Position numbers and translations under genes: made by a program. Shown here in pieces: positions 7,985-16,986 of a stretch of DNA of 64,000 nucleotides. The notes below the pieces were generated by a model. The model was not told the DNA's origin and did no database searches. It was given only the letters and a program-made list of their open reading frames with translations. The DNA is from an uncultured Vampirovibrio sp. GTDB taxonomy: Bacteria > Cyanobacteriota > Vampirovibrionia > Gastranaerophilales > Gastranaerophilaceae. Each line of letters starts with the position of its first letter. Positions within the stretch are counted from its first letter, which is position 1. The stretch covers positions 62,001 to 126,000 of the forward strand of contig CAJUAL010000001.1 in the NCBI GenBank assembly GCA_910584405.1, in the 5' to 3' direction.

Positions 7985-9529
7985 TTATTTAGCTTCTACA
8001 GCTTCTGCTTCTGCAATCCATTTACGATTGATAAGCTTTGCAATTTTATATTTTTGGCAATAAGCTTTTAAGTCTTTTTTAACTTCAGGAGCTAATATGT
8101 AAAGTACGATAATATTTGGAACGCACATTGCAATCATCATAGCATCTGTTATATCAATAATTGATTGAACATTCATAGCAGAACCGATTACGATAAATAA
8201 ACAGTAGATTAAGTTAAATGTTAATACACGTTTTTTACCTTCACCCAACAAGAATGTCCAAGCTTTTTGACCGTAATATGCCCAGCTGATTAAAGTTGAC
8301 ATTGCAAATAAAACGGCGATAACAGAAAGTATTATCGGGAAGAACGGAATTACTGATTGGAATGCGTTAGAAGCAAGTTCGATTCCTGAAATTTTACCGA
8401 TTTGTGTTGTGTTTAATACTCCAGAGAAAATAATTGCAAAAGAAGTAAATAAACAAAGAACGCCTGTTAAGAAAGTTTCTAATAATGCTACAAAACCTTG
8501 AGAAACAGGTTCTTTAGTTTGAGCTGTAGCATAAACGATAGCGGCAGCACCAGTACCTGCTTCGTTTGATTGAACAGAACGTCTTAAACCGATGATAATT
8601 GTACCAAAAACACCGCCGGCAACAGCTGTCGGACAAAATGCTTCTTTAATAATTAAACCTATAGCGTGAGGAATATTTGCAAAGTTAGCAAGTATTACGA
8701 TAAGTCCTGAAATAATATATAAAGCGCACATTGTCGGTGTAAGAATTGTTGTAACTTTAGCAATACTTTTAATACCGCCCATTACAACTAAACCGATAAG
8801 TATAGCGGCGATAACACCGATAACCCAGGTGAAGCCGTGGAAAATACTATGTTCTCCGCCAGTAATAAATATAATTTGGTGTGCAGTTTGATTAATTTGA
8901 ATCATATTACCGCCTGTGATACCTCCGCCAATACAAAGGATTGCGAAGATTACAGATAGCGGTTGACCTAACCAGCGCATATTTTTTCTGGTTAAACCGT
9001 GAGCGATATAGTGCATCGGGCCGCCTGATACGGAACCGTCAGAGTTAAATCTTCTGTATTTAACAGCTAAAGTCGCTTCTACAAATTTTATAGACATACC
9101 CAAAAGCGCTCCGAAAAATATCCAAAAAGCAGCTCCGGGTCCGCCGATTGAAATAGAAATTGCAACCCCTGCGATACTTCCGATACCTATTGTACCTGAA
9201 AGAGCTGTTGCAAGAGCTTGAAATGAAGAAACTTCACCACAATCACCTTCACCTTTTTCTGATGGTTTTGTTACTGTATCAATTGCATGTTTGAATCCCC
9301 AAACGGATATTCCTTTTAAGTATAAAGTAAAGAATATTCCTGCAAAAAGTACCCAAAAAATAATTAATGGAACATTATTTCCTGCCACCGGAACAGGGAA
9401 GAAAATAATTTTAGCGATTTTGTCTGTAAACGGTGCAATATTTTGGTTAATAAAATCATCAACACTCATTGCATTAGCAGACTGTACGCTTAATAAAAGT
9501 GTCATCAAAAAAGTCATAAGTTTCTTCAT
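7985..9529 (-). CDS. AgcS-family sodium:alanine/glycine symporter
   Basis: 514 residues with an N-terminal signal-like segment and about ten membrane helices. Family blocks visible: GTIGIGSIAGVAISISIGGPGAAFW, LGMSIKFVEATLAVKYR, GPMHYI and RRSVQSNEAGTGAAAIVYA, which hold the sodium- and substrate-contact residues of AgcS proteins (PF01235). It should import alanine or glycine with sodium at the inner membrane; exact substrate cannot be read. The ATG at 9529 follows AAAGGA. An ACT-domain protein gene lies immediately downstream. Long leaders in this family can carry glycine riboswitches, but the upstream region here is too short and lacks that fold. Confidence 0.9.
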   Translation of the reverse strand: MKKLMTFLMTLLLSVQSANAMSVDDFINQNIAPFTDKIAKIIFFPVPVAGNNVPLIIFWVLFAGIFFTLYLKGISVWGFKHAIDTVTKPSEKGEGDCGEVSSFQALATALSGTIGIGSIAGVAISISIGGPGAAFWIFFGALLGMSIKFVEATLAVKYRRFNSDGSVSGGPMHYIAHGLTRKNMRWLGQPLSVIFAILCIGGGITGGNMIQINQTAHQIIFITGGEHSIFHGFTWVIGVIAAILIGLVVMGGIKSIAKVTTILTPTMCALYIISGLIVILANFANIPHAIGLIIKEAFCPTAVAGGVFGTIIIGLRRSVQSNEAGTGAAAIVYATAQTKEPVSQGFVALLETFLTGVLCLFTSFAIIFSGVLNTTQIGKISGIELASNAFQSVIPFFPIILSVIAVLFAMSTLISWAYYGQKAWTFLLGEGKKRVLTFNLIYCLFIVIGSAMNVQSIIDITDAMMIAMCVPNIIVLYILAPEVKKDLKAYCQKYKIAKLINRKWIAEAEAVEAK

Positions 9530-9650
9530 TTTTTTAATTTTTCCTTTCGACTATAAAAAGGTTCTATCCCTTATAATAGGGTAAATCCAACCATACTTAC
9601 TAATAGTATAGCAAAAACATGTCAAATCATTAAAAATGAGTAAAATTATG

Positions 9651-10604
9651 TTACAACAGCGTTACAACTTTGCCGATTTTATCTCCGCTGATTGTCAAAA
9701 TATCATGTGACAAATCAATATGTCCCCAGTGCAGGTTATTGATTAAATCAACGGTTACAAACTCTCTTGCAGTCATATCGGTATCACAAATTTTGACAAC
9801 GAAGGCTTCTTCAAGTTCAAGGTTTACAACAACGCAAAGTCCGCCTGCTCCGACTTTTGCAATAAGCCCTTGTGTTTTTTCAATAATTTTTGTGTCAGTT
9901 CTGTTTTCGCCGCCTATTATGTATGAGTTATTTAAAAACGCGTTTTTAATTCTTTCATATTTAGGGTTGCAGAAAAGGTTTAAATATCCTTTTACAAGGT
10001 TTTCTAACGGCATTGAAGGAACGGGAACTCCGCAGCCGTCTTTTGTTATCGGATATTGTGTTTTTATTTCGCAAAGTTCATATATTTTTTCTAAAATTGC
10101 TTTTTGCAGCGGGTGATTTATATTATCATAATTATCCATATCCCAATCGTTTAACTTACATAACCCGAGCATCATTGCATGTTTACCTGAACAGTTGTTA
10201 TGGATAGCTGTTGCAGTTTTGCCATTAATAAGTAATTCATCTTGAGCGCTTCTTGATATCGGTTCGTGGTTTCCGCATTTTAATTTGTTTTCTGAAATTT
10301 CAAATTTATCTAATATATTTTTTACTATATCGATATGAACTTTTTCCCCTGCGTGAGATGCTGAACATACGGCAATTTCTTCATCTGTTAAGTTAAATTT
10401 TTTATCAAGTTCGTAATCAATTATTAACGAAGCTTGTAACGGCTTAGCACAAGAACGAATGTAAAACGGATAATTTTTATCATCGCCGACTTTTTCAACG
10501 GTTTTCAGTTTATTGCATCTGATAATGTATCCGAAGTGTTCACGTTCAATAAGCCCATCTCTGTTGTAGGTTACAAGTTTTGCCGGTTCGGTATTTTTAA
10601 TCAT
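9651..10604 (-). CDS. Asparaginase family protein (PF06089, type II-like)
   Basis: 317 residues. It contains SCAKPLQA near residue 51, CSASHAGE near 81, NNCSGKHAMML near 136 and DGCGVPVPSMPL near 187, the conserved blocks of the Rhizobium-type L-asparaginase family PF06089. These residues form the zinc and substrate site in that family. The expected reaction is hydrolysis of asparagine to aspartate and ammonia in the cytosol; some members remain uncharacterised. The ATG at 10604 lies inside the end of the upstream gene (8-nt overlap), implying translational coupling. Aspartate also feeds NadB, but a link is only speculative. Confidence 0.85.
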   Translation of the reverse strand: MIKNTEPAKLVTYNRDGLIEREHFGYIIRCNKLKTVEKVGDDKNYPFYIRSCAKPLQASLIIDYELDKKFNLTDEEIAVCSASHAGEKVHIDIVKNILDKFEISENKLKCGNHEPISRSAQDELLINGKTATAIHNNCSGKHAMMLGLCKLNDWDMDNYDNINHPLQKAILEKIYELCEIKTQYPITKDGCGVPVPSMPLENLVKGYLNLFCNPKYERIKNAFLNNSYIIGGENRTDTKIIEKTQGLIAKVGAGGLCVVVNLELEEAFVVKICDTDMTAREFVTVDLINNLHWGHIDLSHDILTISGDKIGKVVTLL

Positions 10605-11307
10605 TATTTTTTCTCACTATGGTTAATAATTGTTCTAGTTTTGATTTTAACTGTTGGTTTTCTGATTTTAGATTTTCTATTTGTTTTTCGTACTCATTTG
10701 AAGTTGAAACGCTGACTTTCGGGATTTCATTGTGGTCTAAGATGAATCTTTTTTTAGCTTCTTCTTTTATGTTTAAGATAATATCAAGCTGTTTTTGAGA
10801 AATAAAACCTGAGTCAATTAAATATTGTCCGAATTTTTTATTTGAATTGGTATTTTCTTGTTTAGAGATAACATCATCAAGTTGAGATGCTGAAATTGTA
10901 CCGTTGTTAACAAAATATTCGCCCGTTCTGAATTTACCTGTTAAAAATCCTGCAAGGTTAAGGATTCGTGAATCGTCGGGAAGTTCAAGGAAGCCCTCGT
11001 CTACGCAAAATAAAAAGTATGTTGCTATTTCTTCTAAAGAAAGATAAGTATTTAAAGCAATTTCTGAAATCGCGCAGTCATTATCACAGGCTTCAAGTAT
11101 ATTATAGGTGTTTGTATCAAATCCTGATTTTTTAAAATCAAGTTCACATCTGCCTTTATATGTCAAAACCGGTTTGTAAGTTGCAAAAATATATGACGGG
11201 TTTTCATCTTTAATATCTTCTGATAATTTGTTATAGATAATTTCCTTTGCCCAAGCAGGAAAATTTGAGATTTTGTTTAAATATTGCCCTAAGAAATTTC
11301 TTTTCAT
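10597..11307 (-). CDS. Hypothetical protein with MshEN/GspE-N-like segment
   Basis: 236 residues, not firmly recognised. The first half resembles winged-helix repeats (NILEACDNDCAISEIALNTYLSLEEIATY). Residues about 153-185 (KFGQYLIDSGFISQKQLDIIL) match the short GQ-L-x-x-G-I-x-x-x-QL motif of MshEN/T2SS-E N-terminal domains, which in some ATPases bind cyclic-di-GMP; an imperfect copy sits before it (KFRTGEYFVNNGTISASQLDDVI). The C-terminus is coiled coil. No ATPase domain is present. It overlaps the asparaginase gene by 8 nt. A regulatory or signalling role is possible but not shown. Confidence 0.6.
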   Translation of the reverse strand: MKRNFLGQYLNKISNFPAWAKEIIYNKLSEDIKDENPSYIFATYKPVLTYKGRCELDFKKSGFDTNTYNILEACDNDCAISEIALNTYLSLEEIATYFLFCVDEGFLELPDDSRILNLAGFLTGKFRTGEYFVNNGTISASQLDDVISKQENTNSNKKFGQYLIDSGFISQKQLDIILNIKEEAKKRFILDHNEIPKVSVSTSNEYEKQIENLKSENQQLKSKLEQLLTIVRKNND

Positions 11308-11413
11308 CTAATCCCTCACGAATGCTTTATATATTAACATTAAAACCGTTAAAAAGCAATTTTTATTAAAAATTTTACTTTATATATAAGTAAGTTAATT
11401 TTGGGGAATCTTA

Positions 11414-13867
11414 ATGGATATTAATTCATTGGATAGTATTAATAAAGTTAATTTAAGTCGGATTACAGGAGCGGTTGGTATTTCTTCGGCATTGCCTTAT
11501 GTAAGTTTAGACCAAGAACCTGATGTTTTTGTATCTTCTTTTGGTCCTTTAGGCAAGCCTTCGGGGATTTTTGGCAAGATTGCAGACAAAGTTAGAGAAG
11601 TTGCAACTCAGGTAAATGAAACAATTAACAGTCCTGAAACCAAACAAAAAATTAATGCTGCTAAGATTGCAAAATTATTTGTTGATAACGGTACGGTTAA
11701 TTCGTATCAGGAAGCTTATAAACACAAAGATTTAATAAACGAACTTGCAAAACATGATTATAACTTAGTAAGTAAAAAATATAATACAATTTTAAAAAAT
11801 GTACAAATTGACGGAGTCAAAAAAGGTTCAACAAAATATTTGCAAACAATGGGGCTTGGGCAGGTTTATAATGTATTGATGTATGACAAGCTTCAAGCTG
11901 AAGATATTGATGAGATTTTTACAATAAGCCGTAACAGGCCTAATGACAATCCGCATATTGATTGCAGAATTCAATTAAATTATTTTGTATCTACCTTAAA
12001 AAGTTATGAAGATTTTGATAATCTTTCAGCAAAAGAGCAAAAAGATTTAATGCAGTCTTTGGGGTTTTCTTTTCCGACTTATAACGCTTTAACTAAAGAA
12101 GAGGCTAAAAACTTATCAAAACATTCTCCACTTACAAAGTTTGAGTATGTTAGCGATTTAAGAAATGTTGATTCACAGGACGAATTGGTTCAAAATTTGG
12201 ATGCGCGAAGACGGAATATTCCTTGTCGCTCAATTCCTGTTGATAAAACAAAAATTGAAAAAGTTTTGTCGCAAGATGGAATAGAAAACTTAACTAAAGC
12301 TTTGAATAAAACAGATATCACAAAATACGAAAAAGGGCTTCCTTTAGAATACTCAAGAAAAGATTTTATTCAGGATTTTAATAAATTAACTAAAAATTTG
12401 TCAAATGAAGATAAGAAAAAAGTTTTTGAACATTTCGGGTTTAAGATAAATTCTGCTAACGATATTATAAACTTCCCGAACCCTGATACTAAAGGCGAAA
12501 TTGATGATAATCTTAAAAATGTAATTGAACAGGGACAAGAATATATTAATAGATTCATGCTTGAAAATAAGGTTAAGTTAGCTCCTGAAGATAAAGCTTT
12601 AGAAACAGAATTAAATAATATAATTCAGGCATTTCCGGAATTTGTATCCGTTATCGGAAAACCTCAGCACCGCGGTGACAGTATAGATTATCATACAATA
12701 GATGATATGAAACGGATTTTGAATGATGAAAACTTTAAATCATTATCTCCGGCTGAACAAAAAATATTAACAACTGCAACTCTGTTCCATGATTTTGGTA
12801 AGGTTCAGGGCGAAGTTGATGAAGGTCATGCAAAGAAAAGTGCAGTTTTAACAAAAGAAATTTTGAAGAAAACAGATTTATCTTTTGATGAAAAAGAACG
12901 TATTTATAATCTCATAAATCACAGCCACTGGCTTGTGGACGGCAGGTCAAATGAGGATATAGCGTTTGATTTTAGACGTCCGAATGATTTTAAAATGGCA
13001 GAAATTTTTGAAAAAGCGGACAGTAATTCTGCCGGATTTGAGTATAACCCAAACCCTGAAAAAATTGCGCAAATAAATAGAAATATTGAAACAATTAACC
13101 AAACAGGTATTCCGTTATTTGTAAACCAGCTTCCAAAAGATGATAAGTATTATGATAAAACACCGTCAGGTACAAGATATCTTGACTTGCGCGACCCTGA
13201 AATGTCTGTTGAAAAATACGGTTATCCAAAAGGAACTAAAGTTAAAGATTTAAAATTCCTTTGTCATTCATCAAGTGATGATTTAAGTAATTTTGAAGCT
13301 CTTTGCGATGATAGTAAAGAAGTTTGTTTGAGTACAAGTTTGCTTGATTGCAGACAAAGATTTTCAACAGGTTATAATTATTCAGGTTCATATATTGTAA
13401 GCGGAAATAACGCAAATATTGTTCTTGGCGGGAAAGATGTTGCGTGTACAGGCGGTCATCGCGGCAGAGAGTACGCTAAAAGAGCTATGTATCTTCAAGA
13501 TGTAGAACAGGGATTTCTGGATAATAAAGAAGATAGACAAGTAATTTCAAATCAAATTAAAGAAAACTTGAATTTGACAGATGAAGAATATATGGAACTT
13601 TATACAAATATTTGTAATCTTGAGCAGCTTGAAGATGTTCCTGATGTTTTATTAAAATCAGGTCGTACAATAAAAAAAGAAGACATTCAAAAAACAATTT
13701 CAGATATTCAAACAGAATTAGTACGCCCGAGAGAAAAAGGTGAAAATGGTTATACGAACGAAATTGTTGTCTATAACCCGAAAATTGAAGCATCGGTTAT
13801 TCGTATGACTCCTGAACATCTTTCAAGGTTTAAGAAATATGATGACAGAATTTATGTATTGGTGTAA
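11414..13867 (+). CDS. Large HD-domain protein with unassigned C-terminal domain
   Basis: 817 residues. An HD metal-dependent hydrolase core lies around 415-510: H(x)TIDDMKR, then TATLFHDFGK at about 453-462 (the HD pair), GHAKKS, and INHSHW. Such domains cleave phosphomonoesters or phosphodiesters of nucleotides; the substrate is unknown. Residues 1-400 are mostly helical with no match I recognise. Residues about 600-817 are a separate domain (FLCHSSSDD, VCLSTSLLDCR, GGHRGREYAKRAMYL, NEIVVYNPKIEA), whose order weakly recalls ADP-ribosyltransferase folds, but key residues cannot be assigned. No signal peptide. The start ATG follows GGGGAA. It is a stand-alone gene. Confidence 0.7.
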   Translation: MDINSLDSINKVNLSRITGAVGISSALPYVSLDQEPDVFVSSFGPLGKPSGIFGKIADKVREVATQVNETINSPETKQKINAAKIAKLFVDNGTVNSYQEAYKHKDLINELAKHDYNLVSKKYNTILKNVQIDGVKKGSTKYLQTMGLGQVYNVLMYDKLQAEDIDEIFTISRNRPNDNPHIDCRIQLNYFVSTLKSYEDFDNLSAKEQKDLMQSLGFSFPTYNALTKEEAKNLSKHSPLTKFEYVSDLRNVDSQDELVQNLDARRRNIPCRSIPVDKTKIEKVLSQDGIENLTKALNKTDITKYEKGLPLEYSRKDFIQDFNKLTKNLSNEDKKKVFEHFGFKINSANDIINFPNPDTKGEIDDNLKNVIEQGQEYINRFMLENKVKLAPEDKALETELNNIIQAFPEFVSVIGKPQHRGDSIDYHTIDDMKRILNDENFKSLSPAEQKILTTATLFHDFGKVQGEVDEGHAKKSAVLTKEILKKTDLSFDEKERIYNLINHSHWLVDGRSNEDIAFDFRRPNDFKMAEIFEKADSNSAGFEYNPNPEKIAQINRNIETINQTGIPLFVNQLPKDDKYYDKTPSGTRYLDLRDPEMSVEKYGYPKGTKVKDLKFLCHSSSDDLSNFEALCDDSKEVCLSTSLLDCRQRFSTGYNYSGSYIVSGNNANIVLGGKDVACTGGHRGREYAKRAMYLQDVEQGFLDNKEDRQVISNQIKENLNLTDEEYMELYTNICNLEQLEDVPDVLLKSGRTIKKEDIQKTISDIQTELVRPREKGENGYTNEIVVYNPKIEASVIRMTPEHLSRFKKYDDRIYVLV

Positions 13868-13876
13868 AAAGGGGGA

Positions 13877-14143
13877 TTAGCCCTTTTTATCTTCAATTTT
13901 AATACTTGTTATCATATCGTAATGTTCATCAAGTTTGAAAAGAATCTTTTCAATATTGTCCAAAATTAAACCTAAATGAAAGATTTCTTTATTAACTGGT
14001 GCATATTTTTCAACGAAAGTGTTTGCAAGTACTAAATATGTATAAATCTGAGTAATAGCATCTTCTACGCGTAAGTCTTTTGAGTGTTCTCGATTTTTGA
14101 TTGAATTAAGTTCTTTTTGTAATTCGGTATTTTCTTTTGTCAT
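13877..14143 (-). CDS. Small helical protein divergent from an XRE regulator
   Basis: 88 residues, mostly helical with an N-terminal coiled coil (TELQKELNSIKN) and a second helical pair ending in a lysine-rich tail. No signal peptide or membrane helix. The start is firm: AAAGGAGGTC lies 6-8 nt before the ATG at 14143. It is transcribed divergently from the XRE gene at 14270 with 126 nt between them, the same layout as 25341-25583 facing 25647. I do not recognise the family. A partner or target of the neighbouring regulator is an inference from position only. Confidence 0.6.
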   Translation of the reverse strand: MTKENTELQKELNSIKNREHSKDLRVEDAITQIYTYLVLANTFVEKYAPVNKEIFHLGLILDNIEKILFKLDEHYDMITSIKIEDKKG

Positions 14144-14269
14144 AATGACCTCCTTTGTTGTAATTAAAATAATAAATAATATACCTACATTCTATTTTTA
14201 TATTTTTATAATCTATAAAATATCTTTTAAATCAATAGTAATATTCAAAAAATAAACTATCATAAAAAT

Positions 14270-14608
14270 ATGGTTGATAGTAAACAAATAAAAAAAGTTT
14301 TGGGAGCTACTGTTAAAGAGTTAAGGTTACAAAAACATTTGACTCAGGAACAGCTTGCCGAGCATGTAGGTTTACAGCCTCAAACGGTTGCTAAATTGGA
14401 AATCGGCGGTATGTTTGTTTCAAGTGAAGTTTTATCGAAACTAAGTAACTTTTTTGAAGTTGATCCAATGATGTTTTTTACTAAAAAAGTAAAAATATTA
14501 ACAGATGAAGATAAAAACCTCATACAGGATATAAAACATATGCTTCCGACTTTTGAGATTTCTGAACTTCGCAAACTCCATGATATTATGTTGATTTTAA
14601 AAGATTAA
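14270..14608 (+). CDS. XRE-family HTH transcriptional regulator (112 aa)
   Basis: 112 residues. The helix-turn-helix is at about 13-62 (KELRLQKHLTQEQLAEHVGL, then QTVAKLEIGG), followed by a 45-residue helical extension that probably dimerises. There is no Shine-Dalgarno; a -10-like TATCAT (14258-14263) lies exactly 6 nt before the ATG, so the mRNA may be leaderless. It is divergent from a small helical protein gene and followed by another HTH gene at 14695. Likely a local repressor; targets are unknown. Confidence 0.8.
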   Translation: MVDSKQIKKVLGATVKELRLQKHLTQEQLAEHVGLQPQTVAKLEIGGMFVSSEVLSKLSNFFEVDPMMFFTKKVKILTDEDKNLIQDIKHMLPTFEISELRKLHDIMLILKD

Positions 14609-14645
14609 TTAGTTAGTTTTTAGCCATAAAACATATATCCTCCTT

Positions 14646-14661
14646 GGTGCGAATTCGCACC
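14646..14661. promoter_or_regulatory. 16-bp perfect palindrome between two HTH genes
   Basis: GGTGCGAATTCGCACC is a perfect dyad with no spacer, 33 nt before the start of the second HTH gene. It is GC-rich against a very AT-rich surround. It could be an operator for an XRE dimer or a compact terminator-like hairpin for the preceding gene, although no T tract follows directly. Confidence 0.5.
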
Positions 14662-14694
14662 CTTAATTTTTACAATATCAGTTATTCTGTAAAA

Positions 14695-14970
14695 ATGCAA
14701 CTAAAAGATAAAGAAAATTTACAATTTATAAAGGCTTTGGGACAGGTAATTCGCAGGGTTCGAAAAGAACGTACGGGATTATCGGGTAAACAGTTTGCAT
14801 ATCAGTATGAAATAGAATGCGGTAATTTTAACAGGATTGAGAATGGTAAGCAGAATGCTGCATTATATTTTATTTGGGGAATTGCTGAAGCTTTAGGTAT
14901 GAAGTGTTCTGAACTTATAAAACTGGTAGAAGAAGAATTAGGTGACGATTTTTCTGTTATTGATAAGTAA
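14695..14970 (+). CDS. XRE-family HTH regulator (91 aa)
   Basis: 91 residues from ATG 14695. A TTG at 14644 would add 17 residues but would put the palindrome at 14646-14661 and a promoter-like region inside the gene, so it is rejected. The HTH spans about 8-60 (IRRVRKERTGLSGKQFAYQY, then NFNRIENGKQN), with an acidic C-terminus. No Shine-Dalgarno is visible; TATTCT (14683-14688) lies 6 nt before the ATG, again suggesting a leaderless mRNA. TTTTTACA and TGTAAAAA form an inverted repeat (14667-14674, 14688-14695) that could be an autoregulatory site. Confidence 0.75.
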   Translation: MQLKDKENLQFIKALGQVIRRVRKERTGLSGKQFAYQYEIECGNFNRIENGKQNAALYFIWGIAEALGMKCSELIKLVEEELGDDFSVIDK

Positions 14971-15049
14971 TTAATAACCTTTTACTTTAGTGTCATTGTT
15001 AAATATTGTTTTTTTTCATTAATTTCTCCTTTGTGTTAAATTGATATAC

Positions 15050-15406
15050 ATGAAAATTCAAAAATATATATGCACTAACATTTTATCTTTATTGGGAAAT
15101 ATTATATTATTATATTTTTTATTATTCATATTTGATTTAAATTGGTTTGATTTTATATTAAAACATGTTGATTTATATTTTTTGTTTGATGTTTTTGCCA
15201 ATTTAATTGTATTAATATTTATTTTGTTAGGAGTTGAAATATTAATTGTCAAAGTATGTCATAGAAAATTTATAATAAAGATTCAAATAAAGAATAAAAT
15301 TGTAGAACAGATATATAATAATTTATTTTGGATAGGTCTTATTTGTTCTATTTTCTATTTTTTATTTTATATTTTTGTAGTTATTCTTTTAAATAATCCT
15401 ATGTGA
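15050..15406 (+). CDS. Hypothetical small membrane protein
   Basis: 118 residues from ATG 15050; a TTG at 15041 is possible but has no ribosome site. Three strong hydrophobic helices (about 10-30, 45-63 and 90-112) alternate with short basic loops, giving a small integral membrane protein. Base composition is even more AT-rich than its neighbours. I recognise no family. It stands alone after two HTH genes and before a terminator-like hairpin; an accessory or phage-like origin is possible but not shown. Confidence 0.5.
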   Translation: MKIQKYICTNILSLLGNIILLYFLLFIFDLNWFDFILKHVDLYFLFDVFANLIVLIFILLGVEILIVKVCHRKFIIKIQIKNKIVEQIYNNLFWIGLICSIFYFLFYIFVVILLNNPM

Positions 15407-15425
15407 AAACTTCAAAAGTTTTATT

Positions 15426-15455
15426 CCGTAAATTATAAGTAATTACGGGTTTTTA
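15426..15455 (+). terminator. Terminator after the small membrane-protein gene
   Basis: CCGTAA (15426-15431) pairs with TTACGG (15443-15448), the stem can extend with one bulge, and GTTTTTA follows. Position 20 nt after the stop codon at 15406 supports the call. Confidence 0.6.
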
Positions 15456-15762
15456 TTGTTCTATTTAATTTTAAATTTTACTAATTATATTCCTAGTTAA
15501 ATCTTTTTACATAAAACCTCACTTTCTCTAATGTCAGGTTCTCATATTTTTGCGCAGAAATAAATTGAGATAGTTGTAATACGTATGACCGTAAAGTATT
15601 GTATTATTATAACATTTTGTTCCGGAAATCGTCAATAAAATAGCGGCGTTTGACTTCATGAAACTTCATGATTAAAATTTAACGGGCTAAATATTAAGTC
15701 GGTTGATTAATTTTCCTTGAAAATGTATTATAATAGTAAATTGAATGAGAAAGGGAGAATTT
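15456..15762. other. Gene-poor stretch with possible gene remnant
   Basis: About 300 nt with no convincing gene. On the minus strand 15493-15606 is open for 36 codons (ending KVRFYVKRFN) but has no usable start, so it may be the tail of a decayed gene or chance. A promoter for the next gene lies at 15707-15734. Confidence 0.35.
15707..15734 (+). promoter_or_regulatory. Promoter of VKOR-DsbA gene
   Basis: TTAATT at 15707-15712, 16-bp spacer, TATAAT at 15729-15734. Predicted start near 15741 leaves a short leader with AAGGGAG before the ATG at 15763. The -35 is weak and the -10 perfect. Confidence 0.55.
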
Positions 15763-16986
15763 ATGGAAAATAGCAAGTTAAATTATTGGAAAACCGTTAT
15801 TATATTAATTTTATTAGCTGTAGCATTAGGCGTTACGATTGATTTAGCGTATATTTATTTTGAGGCTAATTTTGACCAATTATATTTAGGCAGTTTCTGT
15901 TCAATTAATAATTTTATTGATTGTGACGGGGTTGCTAAAACAACCGAATCTCAGTTTTTAGGCGTTCCGCTTGCTTGCTGGGGATTGTTCTTATACTCCT
16001 TTATCTTAATGCTTTTGGCTGCCGACAAATTAAAGAATTTCAAATTGCTAAAATTTTTAGAAGTATTTAAAAATAAATTTCATTATATTGCTTCACTTGG
16101 TTTAATTTCATTTACTATATCAATGGGATTGTTATGTGTAAGTTTATTTGAAATAAAAAAATTATGCATAATGTGCGCAGTTACTTATGTTTTAAATTTA
16201 TTAATCGGTATTACTGCGGTTTGGGGTCTTGAAGGCGGATTTGTCGGTGCTGTGAAACAAAGTTGGAAGGATTTTCTTGACGCATTAAAACCGTTGCCTT
16301 ACAGAATTGCATTTATTATTGTGATGCTTTGTGCAGGTGGCTTTTTAGGTTGGACATATACAAGTGCAAAATTCTCTCCTGCATTAAAATTTGCAAAAGA
16401 ATATGGTGAATTTATTAAAACTACTCAAAATAAATATGCTATTAAGGGTAATGTTTTAGGATCTGATTCTAAAGACGCAGTTGTATTAGAAATCTATTCG
16501 GATTATATGTGCCCGATGTGTTCAACCGGTAATGTTATGTTACATAAGCTTGTGACAGAATTTTCTAACCTTCGTATAGAACATCATTCTATGCCGCTAG
16601 ATACTCAATGTAACAAGTACCTTCAACAAGAATTTCACCATGGTTCTTGTACAATGGCGCAATACGCTGAGGCTGCTCATATGCAGGGCAAATTCTGGGA
16701 AGTAAATTCACTGTTCTTTGAGAAAAAACCTGCAACAGAAGATGAAGTTATTGAACTGCTTGAAGCCTCAGATTTCGGACTTGATATGGACAAGTTGAAA
16801 AAAGATGCTCATTCAAAAGCCGTAATGGATATTATTTTAAAAGATATTGATTATGCTGTGGCGAACAAACAAATCGGAACACCTTCTATGAAAATGGGTG
16901 ATGATTTTGAAATGGGTATTCAGGGTTATCATGATTTGAAAAAATGGGTAATAAAACATGGAGCAAAACCAAAAGGATTATTCTAA
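15763..16986 (+). CDS. VKOR-DsbA fusion, periplasmic disulfide-bond oxidase
   Basis: 407 residues from ATG 15763 (AGGGAG lies 7 nt upstream; the ATG at 15745 has no site). Residues 1-155 form a VKOR domain with loop cysteines C46 and C54 and the quinone-side CIMC at 135-138. A further membrane helix at about 181-198 leads to a thioredoxin-fold DsbA-like domain with CPMC at 250-253 and a cis-proline in GTPS near 373. Fused VKOR-Trx proteins are known in Cyanobacteria and some other phyla; they oxidise secreted proteins and pass electrons to quinone. Cysteine-rich prepilins in this window are natural clients. Overlaps queH by 29 nt. Confidence 0.9.
   Translation: MENSKLNYWKTVIILILLAVALGVTIDLAYIYFEANFDQLYLGSFCSINNFIDCDGVAKTTESQFLGVPLACWGLFLYSFILMLLAADKLKNFKLLKFLEVFKNKFHYIASLGLISFTISMGLLCVSLFEIKKLCIMCAVTYVLNLLIGITAVWGLEGGFVGAVKQSWKDFLDALKPLPYRIAFIIVMLCAGGFLGWTYTSAKFSPALKFAKEYGEFIKTTQNKYAIKGNVLGSDSKDAVVLEIYSDYMCPMCSTGNVMLHKLVTEFSNLRIEHHSMPLDTQCNKYLQQEFHHGSCTMAQYAEAAHMQGKFWEVNSLFFEKKPATEDEVIELLEASDFGLDMDKLKKDAHSKAVMDIILKDIDYAVANKQIGTPSMKMGDDFEMGIQGYHDLKKWVIKHGAKPKGLF

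Noticed and set aside
9539..9600. Possible glycine riboswitch before the AgcS gene
   Set aside because: The leader is too short and lacks the aptamer-like GGG and CC blocks.
10013..10207. Plus-strand ORFs overlapping the asparaginase gene
   Set aside because: Wholly inside a strong conserved gene on the other strand; no ribosome site.
15493..15606. Minus-strand 36-codon open frame ending KVRFYVKRFN
   Set aside because: No start codon or ribosome site; possibly the tail of a dead gene, but not enough to call.
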